Assembly: GCA_947478465.1 (NCBI GenBank)
Contig: CANJWH010000005.1
Coordinates: 1 to 64,000 of the forward strand
Reading direction: 5' to 3'
Source of the DNA: Bacteroidota bacterium
GTDB lineage: Bacteria > Bacteroidota > Bacteroidia > SXHM01
DNA: 64,000 nt
The translations under genes were made by a program, and so were the position numbers. Shown in pieces: positions 36,388 through 42,556 of the stretch. The notes beneath the pieces are model-generated. The model saw nothing but the letters and a program-made list of their open reading frames with translations. It did no database searches and was not told the DNA's origin. Each line of letters opens with the position of its first letter. Within the stretch, counting starts at the first letter, position 1.

Positions 36388-37620
36388 ATGAGCAATTTAA
36401 ATTTATCGGGTAAAGAAATACTGCGTTTTTTGAATACGCATTATGAGTTTGTGCACAGCGCCTTTGTTGCGGGCAAGCCACATTTTATGATTGATTCGGA
36501 CAAGTTCATGCGTCTGCTTCATGATTACAATGCAAAGAACGAAAGCAAAATTTCGCTTTACCGTCTTACATCGGAAGTAAAATTCTGCCGTCAGCTTTCA
36601 ACCGGTGAGTATAAACTCAACCGCAATTACATTCCTTTTCTGGAATACCTGTTCAATGATTTTGTGCTCAACTTACCGGAGACGTTGAAGAACAGGTATC
36701 AGGCGGTTTTCAATCACTACAATTCGTTGAAAGACGAAACAAGTGCTTACCGTATTGTTTTACTAACGCAGGAAATCATTAATGTAATTGAAGACTTCCT
36801 CAGTGATATTGAAGGACAAACACAGCGACTGCTGCGCGATACCGAGGCGCTGAAAGTCAATGTGGGAAATCATTCTGCTTTCTCAACCCGTATTCAACGT
36901 GCTAATTTCTGGATTGACGAATACATTATTCCGCTCAATGCTATATTGGATAAAGACCGTGCTGATTCAATTGTAAACATGATTATTAAGTTGCAGCAAT
37001 ACTCCAATGAAAGACGTTTGCTCTCTGATAATTATGAATTGAAACTGGAGTTTGAAAAACTTTATGCCTGTGCTGTAAATGCAAAATCGGAATTAGATAA
37101 AACGCTGAGCAAACTTACGCGCGAATTATTGCCGCTGCTGGAACGCATAAAAAGTGATTCCATTATCCTTAACGGCTTTTATCATTTTGTGGAAAACATT
37201 GATGACCCTAAAGCCTATGTTGCAGCACTTCCGCATATTGTTCGCAGAACAAAATCAAGTGTTACCTCTCATTCATTTGCTGCCGAGGCCGAGTTTTACA
37301 TTGATCAGTTCAGCTACCTGACACCCGAAATTCTTTTCAACGAAAGCGAAGAAGATGTAGAGTGGCTGCCCGATGCAGGTTACTTTAAAGATAAACTGCT
37401 GAAAGAAGACGGAGTAAAAGATTTTTACAAATGGTGTTTAACTTCGCTGGAAGAACAAACCGAAACCATTACACTTTCCAAATTTTTTACGCTTACCAAT
37501 ATGCTGCTGGACGAAGATCTGGTAGTAGAATACAAAGACGAAAAGCGCCAGGAAATAAAACTGGCCGATGCCACCTTATTAATGCCAAAAATTAAAGTTT
37601 ATGCAAAGCTATCCAAGTGA
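36388..37620 (+). CDS. MksF/JetA-like kleisin subunit (tentative)
   Basis: The 410-residue soluble, mostly helical protein starts three bases after the SMC stop. The first 90 residues look like a winged-helix region (GKEILRFLNTHYEFVHSAFV), the middle (about 100-240) is helical with coiled-coil stretches, and the C-terminus (about 320-405) has a second compact domain ending with LADATLLMPKIKVYAKL. Position between an SMC gene and an MksE-like gene, size and the winged-helix plus coil arrangement suggest the bridging kleisin. Sequence similarity to MksF or JetA is too low for me to confirm. It overlaps the next gene by 20 bases. Confidence 0.55.
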   Translation: MSNLNLSGKEILRFLNTHYEFVHSAFVAGKPHFMIDSDKFMRLLHDYNAKNESKISLYRLTSEVKFCRQLSTGEYKLNRNYIPFLEYLFNDFVLNLPETLKNRYQAVFNHYNSLKDETSAYRIVLLTQEIINVIEDFLSDIEGQTQRLLRDTEALKVNVGNHSAFSTRIQRANFWIDEYIIPLNAILDKDRADSIVNMIIKLQQYSNERRLLSDNYELKLEFEKLYACAVNAKSELDKTLSKLTRELLPLLERIKSDSIILNGFYHFVENIDDPKAYVAALPHIVRRTKSSVTSHSFAAEAEFYIDQFSYLTPEILFNESEEDVEWLPDAGYFKDKLLKEDGVKDFYKWCLTSLEEQTETITLSKFFTLTNMLLDEDLVVEYKDEKRQEIKLADATLLMPKIKVYAKLSK

Positions 37621-38119
37621 ACACCGTGAAATTGTAAGCGCTCTGGTTGACGGACGTTTCGTTATTTATCCTAATCCCACCTTTGTTTCGCTGAAACTGC
37701 AGGAAGAAGAATACCGCGAATTTTTTACGCAGAGTTACGGGTATGAACTGGTAATTGATTCAGAGATTGCTTACCTTACTTCAACAGAAGGAACCGAAAA
37801 ACGTACCCGTGATTTTGTATTGTTTCTTGCCTTGCTTTGCCGTGAGCTGGATTACAGCGGAAAGAATTTCCGTGATGCTATTGACGTTGGTGTTTTTGAC
37901 ATGGCCGAAACAGAACAGATGCTCCGCCAATCATCTAAATGGGAAGTACTGGAAAAAACTTCGGTGGCCGACTTTAATGAGTTCATCAGTATCTGGCATC
38001 GTAAGAATGTTTTGTTCCGTGCCGAAGGACAATTTAAATTTACCAAAGCGGTGAAAATCTTTTTTGACTTTGCAGTGAATGTTGCGAATGCGAAGTTGAA
38101 GGAAGTGGAGGCGATGTGA
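37601..38119 (+). CDS. MksE/JetB-like accessory (kite) subunit
   Basis: The 172-residue protein begins inside the previous gene (20-base overlap). The pattern EIVSALVDGRFVIYP, then EEYREFFTQSYGYELVIDSEIAYL, then FVLFLALLCRELDY matches the paired winged-helix layout of MksE-type (DUF4194) proteins that dock on the kleisin. Its size also fits. A hairpin repeat begins right at the stop codon. No JetD/MksG-type Toprim nuclease gene follows, which separates this operon from complete Wadjet systems. Confidence 0.62.
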   Translation: MQSYPSEHREIVSALVDGRFVIYPNPTFVSLKLQEEEYREFFTQSYGYELVIDSEIAYLTSTEGTEKRTRDFVLFLALLCRELDYSGKNFRDAIDVGVFDMAETEQMLRQSSKWEVLEKTSVADFNEFISIWHRKNVLFRAEGQFKFTKAVKIFFDFAVNVANAKLKEVEAM

Positions 38120-38157
38120 CCACACCCCTAACCCCTCTCCTTATTTAAGGAGAGGGG
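38120..38157. repeat. Hairpin repeat, CCACACCCCTAACCCCTCTCC type (also a likely terminator)
   Basis: The 12-bp stem 38132-38143/38146-38157 is perfect with a two-base loop and is preceded by the lead CCACACCCCTAA. A second copy with the same lead (CCTCACCCCTGA) lies at 43684-43720. The element directly follows the SMC operon. No T run follows, so terminator function is uncertain. Confidence 0.6.
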
Positions 38158-38253
38158 GACTGCAGCCGCGCAGCACCTAAACTGCATTAGAAAAAACGCA
38201 GGCAACTTTACTAAGTTTTTATGTATTGTAAGTTTTGAAACCATAATCTGCTT

Positions 38254-38640
38254 TTAGCGGGCAGCTGGCTTCTTTATTTGTTCATGAAGTTGTTTATACC
38301 TAAAATGCGCTGGTGAGGACAATTTAGAAATGAGTTTTTTTAACTGAGTTAAAAGCTGGTTTGATTGAGGAAGCTTTAATGAGAACATAGGAAGGCGTAT
38401 AAGTAATTAAGAAGTTAATGGAGGTAAATCAGGAGTTAATAAACGTAAATTAGGAGTTGCCATAAGTAAATGAGGAGTTAACATGTGTAAATGAGGAGTT
38501 AGTATAGTTTAATCAGGAGTTAGTATTAAGTTCTGAGGAATTATTACTACGACCTTAGGAATTGACATTAAGGTTTCAGGGATTAGCATGCAGGAGAGAG
38601 GAAGCGATAAATACGGAAGAGGAACGGAATACTAAAACAT
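38254..38640 (-). pseudogene. Degenerate proline-heptad protein with a basic C-terminal segment
   Basis: One minus-strand frame reads through 38640-38254 with stops at 38632-38634, 38509-38511 and 38407-38409. The upstream two thirds spell heptads of the form LTPxLxx (for example MLTPHLL, MATPNLR, LLTPDLP) that correspond to the 21-bp DNA repeat. The last 44 codons, from a possible ATG at 38388, read MFSLKLPQSNQLLTQLKK ... LHEQIKKPAAR and then TAA. The joined reading suggests a once-intact protein; the C-terminal 44-residue piece might still be expressed. The function is unknown. Confidence 0.45.
38368..38640. repeat. Thirteen tandem 21-bp units in exact register
   Basis: The word AGGAGTT or a close variant starts at 38368, 38389, 38410, 38431, 38452, 38473, 38494, 38515, 38536, 38557, 38578, 38599 and 38620, always 21 bases apart with no indel. 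The central units are most alike (GTAAATnAGGAGTTA). The minus strand has a CCT codon at each start except 38410. Confidence 0.85.
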
Positions 38641-38666
38641 TGGATTTGTACGTTAACTAAAACAGA

Positions 38667-38687
38667 AGCATTGCACGGTGCAATGCT
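38667..38687. promoter_or_regulatory. 21-bp palindrome before the small protein gene
   Basis: AGCATTGCAC and its exact reverse complement flank a single central G, 21 bases before the ATG at 38709. It could be an operator or an RNA hairpin in the leader. Confidence 0.45.
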
Positions 38688-38708
38688 CTATTATAAACTG
38701 TACAGAAC

Positions 38709-38957
38709 ATGAAAAAATTAACACAGGAGGAGGCGGATGCCATAAAGGTATTGCCCCCGGGAAAAAGAACTTTGTTAAGGGTAACGTTGCTGAGCATGAA
38801 CACCGGTGAGATTATATTAATTGAGCCACATGAATGGACGTGGAAGAACCAACCGCTGAGCACGTATTGCAGGCGACTGGAAAAGCTGACGAAGCGAAGG
38901 TTTGATTGCCGCAAAGCGGTGGATGGAACGGGGTGGGTGGTGAAGAGGGTGGGGTGA
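38709..38957 (+). CDS. Small basic hypothetical protein
   Basis: The 82-residue protein is rich in Lys and Arg in its second half (YCRRLEKLTKRRFDCRKAVDG). It starts MKKLTQEEADAIKVLPPGKR and ends GWVVKRVG. The basic helix followed by a Trp-Val-Val strand suggests nucleic-acid binding. No domain is named. Similar short proteins with KLT-EE openings and GW(I/V)V-R ends occur in Bacteroidota accessory DNA as far as I recall. It diverges from the heptad element and has a palindrome in front of it. A minus-strand ORF in the same place is hydrophobic and unlikely to be real. Confidence 0.65.
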   Translation: MKKLTQEEADAIKVLPPGKRTLLRVTLLSMNTGEIILIEPHEWTWKNQPLSTYCRRLEKLTKRRFDCRKAVDGTGWVVKRVG

Positions 38958-39127
38958 TTGCGATAAATGCCGTTTCAACAAGTAATTTGGGACACGAGGG
39001 CGAGGGTGCGTCTTAGGGGATAATCAGAGATTATGAACGGAAATACATAAAAAATCTTTTTTCAGATATTTTCATATATCTTCACCCAATCTGATGCCCT
39101 AAGGGCTTACCTAATCCAACCAACATA

Positions 39128-39364
39128 ATGAATTATTCTTCTACGCGATCAGCAGGCTGCCGCATTGCACTTTTTTTGCTTGTGATTAATTGTCAGTTAT
39201 CAAGTTTAAATTTATTGGCACAGTCTCCTGAAAAAATCAACTATCAAGGTGTTGCTCGCGATATTGGTGGCAACATTCTTGGTGCTCAGAATATTGGACT
39301 GCGATTTACACTGCACAGCAGCTCACCTGGTGGTACTGCTGTTTATCAGGAAACGCCCACGTAA
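39128..39364 (+). CDS. N-terminal part of a surface protein interrupted by a frameshift
   Basis: The 78-residue piece has a signal-peptide-like start (CRIALFLLVINCQLSSLNLLAQ) and EKINYQGVARDIGGNILG, the usual beginning of Bacteroidota tail-fibre-domain proteins. The frame then ends at TAA (39362-39364) right after VYQET. The next frame continues HVTTNNFGLFNVEIGGG without a gap, so adding one base in the CCC run at 39355-39360 would fuse it with the downstream ORF. See the next entry. I regard these as one gene with a single-base error or mutation. Confidence 0.75.
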   Translation: MNYSSTRSAGCRIALFLLVINCQLSSLNLLAQSPEKINYQGVARDIGGNILGAQNIGLRFTLHSSSPGGTAVYQETPT

Positions 39365-39381
39365 CTACCAATAACTTTGGC

Positions 39382-41688
39382 TTGTTCAATGTGGAAATAG
39401 GAGGAGGCATAGTGATTTCAGGAAGTGTGGCGACCATCAACTGGGGCAATAACAGCTATTATGTGCAAACCGAAATGGATGCCACAGGCGGAACCAATTA
39501 CAACAATATGGGAACTTCACAACTGCTGAGTGTACCATACGCACTTTATGCCAAAACAACAGGGACTCCCGGCCCGGCAGGGCCTGCCAGAGCCACAGGC
39601 CCTGCCGGTAGTACAGGAGCAACTGGAATTGGAGCAGTTGGTCCAACAGGTCCAACCGGCAGCAGCGGCAGCAGCTGGTCGCTTACCGGAAATTCGGGAA
39701 CGAACCAGAGTACAAACTTTATTGGCACCACCGATAACGTTCCTCTTAATATTCGTGTCAATAACCAAAAAGCTGGAGAAATAGATGCATCTTCAGTTGG
39801 TAACACTTTTTTAGGATATCTGTCCGGAAATTCCAATATTTCTGATACATATAGCACAGGTATTGGAGTTGAGGCGCTATTTTCAAATACTACAGGATAC
39901 CAAAATACCGCCCTCGGAAACCGAGCGCTTTATAATAACACAACCGGATACTACAATACCGCTACCGGGTATCAGGCGCTTTTTGCCAACACAACCGGAA
40001 TACAAAATACTGCAAACGGTCAGCAAGCACTTTTGAGTAACACTACAGGAAACAATAACACCGCCAGTGGGTATTTTGCCCTTGGAGCCAACACAACAGG
40101 AAATTCCAATACCGCTATCGGCACACAAGCACTTACCGGCAATACTACCGGACAAGAAAATACGGCAATAGGAACAGGGGCGCTTCAAAGCAACTCAACC
40201 GGAAATTACAATACCGCCACCGGACTTAGATCGCTTTTTGTCAACACAAGCGGAGCTGAAAATACCGCCACCGGACATTATGCCCTTAGTAGTAACATAA
40301 CAGGCACTGCCAATACCGCAACAGGGTTTCAGGCACTTTTTTTCAATACCACAGGAAATTCCAACACCGCCAATGGTCATCTGGCACTAACCAACAACAC
40401 AGGTTCGTTCAATACCGCCATTGGAACAAGTGCACTTCAATTCAATACTTCGGCAAACAGCAATACTGCCACAGGGTACCGGGCGCTATATAATAACACT
40501 ACAGGAAGTAATAATACTGCAATTGGCATGTCGGCACTTCAATTCAATACCTCTGCAAATAATAATTCCGCCTTCGGAAAAACTGCGCTTTATGCCAATA
40601 CCACAGGAAGCAGCAACACTGCAATTGGAACGAGTGCGCTTCAACTCAACACCACAGGCGCATACAATACAGCAAACGGAACCATTGCTCTTTCTAATAA
40701 TACCATAGGAAACAACAACACCGCCACCGGCAACGGATCACTCTTTTCCAACACTAACGGAGGTAACAACACCTCCACCGGATACAATACACTTTATAAC
40801 AACACAACAGGAATAAACAACACAGCAAATGGTTTCGAGGCATTACTTTCAAACGTTACAGGAGTAGGTAATACCGCCACCGGGTCGGGAGCACTTAAAT
40901 CAAATACAGATAGCTACAATACAGCATATGGAATGGGGTCTCTTTATTCCAACACCTCCGGTCAACAAAATAGTGCATTCGGATATAATTCACTCTACGC
41001 CCACACCACAGGTATTTTCAATACCGCTATAGGTTGGGGGGCACTTTTTCATGTTACTGATGGCAGTAGAAATACTGCATTGGGGCATTTTGCAGGTAAT
41101 ACAATTGTAGGAGGTACTTTCAATACTTTTATTGGATTTAATGCAAATTCAGATGATGCCTCACGAACGGGTTGTATTGCTTTGGCAAGTAATGATAACC
41201 TGGCTTTCGGAGGAAATAACAGGGTAAGAATTGGTAACAGTTCCATTACATCTATTGGGGGGCAGGTGAGCTGGACAACTATCTCAGATGAGCGGGTGAA
41301 AACTAACTTTGAAGATAATGTTGCCGGTCTTTCGTTTATTATGAAACTGAAACCCTATACCTATAATTACAGCATTGCAGCAAGCAATAAGGTACAAGGT
41401 AAGACTGATACTATTAACTGGACAGGTAAATATGATATTGAACAAATGCGCTTTAGCGGTTTCCGCTCCCAGGAAGTAGAACAGGCAGCCATAGCAGCAG
41501 GTTATAACTTCAGCGGGGTGGATAAACCGCAAGATGCCGATGGTTTATGGGGTTTGCGATATGCTGACTTTACTGTGCCACTCGTAAAAGCTGTTCAGGA
41601 ACAGCAACAAATTATCTTACAATTGATAAAACAAAATGAAGCAATGTTCACAAGACTTTACGAACTTGAGCAAAAAACAAATAAATAG
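39382..41688 (+). CDS. Repeat-rich surface protein with S74 intramolecular chaperone (frameshifted main part)
   Basis: The open frame carries, in order, a beta-rich segment, a collagen-like stretch (GPAGSTGATGIGAVGPTGPT), 23 repeats of 17 residues of the type NTTGxxNTAxGxxALxx, and a C-terminal peptidase S74 domain with SDERVKTNF (the Ser-Lys dyad of self-cleaving tail-spike chaperones), LKPYTYNY and FRSQEVEQAAIAAG. These proteins trimerise, then cleave off the chaperone. The NTxxG repeats resemble the head repeats of trimeric adhesins and form beta-helices. Its start given here is a TTG inside the fused gene; the true start is at 39128. An adhesive or surface-fibre role is inferred. Confidence 0.85.
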   Translation: MFNVEIGGGIVISGSVATINWGNNSYYVQTEMDATGGTNYNNMGTSQLLSVPYALYAKTTGTPGPAGPARATGPAGSTGATGIGAVGPTGPTGSSGSSWSLTGNSGTNQSTNFIGTTDNVPLNIRVNNQKAGEIDASSVGNTFLGYLSGNSNISDTYSTGIGVEALFSNTTGYQNTALGNRALYNNTTGYYNTATGYQALFANTTGIQNTANGQQALLSNTTGNNNTASGYFALGANTTGNSNTAIGTQALTGNTTGQENTAIGTGALQSNSTGNYNTATGLRSLFVNTSGAENTATGHYALSSNITGTANTATGFQALFFNTTGNSNTANGHLALTNNTGSFNTAIGTSALQFNTSANSNTATGYRALYNNTTGSNNTAIGMSALQFNTSANNNSAFGKTALYANTTGSSNTAIGTSALQLNTTGAYNTANGTIALSNNTIGNNNTATGNGSLFSNTNGGNNTSTGYNTLYNNTTGINNTANGFEALLSNVTGVGNTATGSGALKSNTDSYNTAYGMGSLYSNTSGQQNSAFGYNSLYAHTTGIFNTAIGWGALFHVTDGSRNTALGHFAGNTIVGGTFNTFIGFNANSDDASRTGCIALASNDNLAFGGNNRVRIGNSSITSIGGQVSWTTISDERVKTNFEDNVAGLSFIMKLKPYTYNYSIAASNKVQGKTDTINWTGKYDIEQMRFSGFRSQEVEQAAIAAGYNFSGVDKPQDADGLWGLRYADFTVPLVKAVQEQQQIILQLIKQNEAMFTRLYELEQKTNK
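39886..41052 (+). repeat. Coding repeats: 23 units of 17 residues (about 51 bp)
   Basis: Counting from NTTGYQNTALGNRALYN to HTTGIFNTAIGWGALFH gives 23 units: 21 of 17 residues and two of 16, which add up exactly to the 389 codons. Individual units vary at the DNA level, so this is an old array, not a recent expansion. Confidence 0.85.
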
Positions 41689-41757
41689 TTTATACCCTGG
41701 ATTAAAGGTCGTTGTTAAGAGACTACCAGGTTACATTGCCCAATTATTTTAATTAAC

Positions 41758-41795
41758 AAAAAAGCCTTCTGTCCATGGTTCGTGGGGCTTTTTTT
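41758..41795 (+). terminator. Terminator after the repeat protein
   Basis: AAAAAAGCC (41758-41766) pairs with GGCTTTTTT (41786-41794), ending in a T tract. The loop is about 19 bases. It is 70 bases after the stop at 41688. Confidence 0.7.
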
Positions 41796-41832
41796 ATTGG
41801 TTTCAGTAATTACTCTGCGTGCTGCCTCTCTG

Positions 41833-41869
41833 CACCCTTTGCGGTTAAAGGGTGTTGATTTTTTTTTAT
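41833..41869 (+). terminator. Second terminator-like hairpin
   Basis: CACCCTTT (41833-41840) pairs with AAAGGGTG (41847-41854), followed by TTGATTTTTTTTT. It insulates the toxin-antitoxin pair from upstream transcription. Confidence 0.6.
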
Positions 41870-41919
41870 TGCAAAGTCACCAAACAGAGACATTAACTCG
41901 TAAAGCAAAACATATTTTG

Positions 41920-41927
41920 TAATTTTG
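41920..41927 (+). promoter_or_regulatory. -7 promoter element TAATTTTG for the toxin-antitoxin pair
   Basis: An exact TAnnTTTG match 16 bases before the antitoxin ATG at 41944. Confidence 0.5.
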
Positions 41928-41943
41928 AATATCAATTAAATGT

Positions 41944-42228
41944 ATGAAACAAAAACGCGGTAAAAAAGAATATGCAAAAGAACAGGTAGTTCACCATGCA
42001 AAAGAACCTGCCGCAGTTTATAGCATCACTAAACCCGAAAACAACATGCTCTCAAAATCTTCTGTAATTGATTCTGTAAAAAATCTTCCTAATAAATTTA
42101 CGATAGATGAATTAATCGAACGATTGTTGTTTATGCAATCGGTAGAAAAAGGAATAAAAGATTCTAAAGAGGGAAGAGTCTACACCGAAGCCGAGGCTAA
42201 GAAAAAGCTGAAGAAATGGCTAAAGTAA
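41944..42228 (+). CDS. Putative antitoxin of a RelE/ParE-type pair
   Basis: The 94-residue protein has a basic, probably flexible N-terminus (MKQKRGKKEYAKEQVVHH) and a helical C-terminal part FTIDELIERLLFMQSVEKGI, then KKKLKKWLK. The C-terminal helix pattern, small size and a 13-base overlap with the following ParE-like toxin fit an antitoxin that blocks the toxin and represses the shared promoter. No named DNA-binding fold is visible, so the identity comes mostly from position. Confidence 0.7.
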   Translation: MKQKRGKKEYAKEQVVHHAKEPAAVYSITKPENNMLSKSSVIDSVKNLPNKFTIDELIERLLFMQSVEKGIKDSKEGRVYTEAEAKKKLKKWLK

Positions 42229-42503
42229 TATGGACTGCCAATGCACTTGAAAACTTAGATGATATTGCAGAATACATTGCAAAAGATTCGTTGCATTATG
42301 CTGAACTGACTTTAGCCAAACTCTTTTCCTCAACTGAAATGCTTAAAAAGTATCCTCTCTTGGGAAGAGTTGTTCCTGAATTTGAGTTGGAACATATCCG
42401 CGAAATTATTGAAGGTGGTTACAGGATTGTTTACCAGATTAAAGACGATAAAACTATTGAAGTGCTGTCTGTAAGGCATGGGTCAAAATTGATGAAGATG
42501 TAG
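42216..42503 (+). CDS. RelE/ParE-family toxin
   Basis: The 95-residue protein matches the plasmid-stabilisation toxin family: VIWTANALENLDDIAEYIAKDS at the N-terminus, a central GRVVPEFELEHIREI and the C-terminal strand pattern GYRIVYQIKDDKTIEVLSVRHGSK. ParE proteins poison gyrase and RelE proteins cut mRNA on the ribosome; the sequence resembles ParE more. It follows its antitoxin with a 13-base overlap, which couples translation. It is the last accessory gene before mqnC. Confidence 0.85.
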   Translation: MAKVIWTANALENLDDIAEYIAKDSLHYAELTLAKLFSSTEMLKKYPLLGRVVPEFELEHIREIIEGGYRIVYQIKDDKTIEVLSVRHGSKLMKM

Positions 42504-42538
42504 TCCCTGCCTTGTATAGTTGGCAAGTATAAATCCTC

Positions 42539-42546
42539 TATATTTG
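42539..42546 (+). promoter_or_regulatory. -7 promoter element TATATTTG for mqnC
   Basis: An exact TAnnTTTG match 10 bases before the ATG at 42557. A TTG at 42520-42522 may be the -33 element, with a spacing of 16. Confidence 0.5.
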
Positions 42547-42556
42547 CCTTCTTATA

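Noticed and set aside
36385-38119. A full Wadjet (JetABCD) assignment
   Set aside because: No Toprim-type JetD gene lies on either side of the three genes, and the kleisin and kite calls rest partly on position, so only the SMC core is claimed.
38368-38640. CRISPR or iteron array suggested by the 21-bp period
   Set aside because: Units are contiguous with no spacers, no cas genes, and no replication initiator gene nearby, so neither label is supported.
38657-38914. An 85-codon minus-strand ORF opposite the small basic protein
   Set aside because: It is hydrophobic and Ser/Phe/Val-rich without a membrane-protein pattern, while the plus reading is charged and ordered and has a palindrome in the expected promoter position.
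39883-40380. Minus-strand ORFs with repeated CG-rich or Ser/Gly-rich motifs within the fibre gene
   Set aside because: They are complements of the NTxxG repeat array and repeat only because the plus-strand codons repeat.
39886-41052. CRISPR array suggested by regular about 51-bp repeats
   Set aside because: Units are coding, contiguous and diverged, with no spacers and no cas genes.
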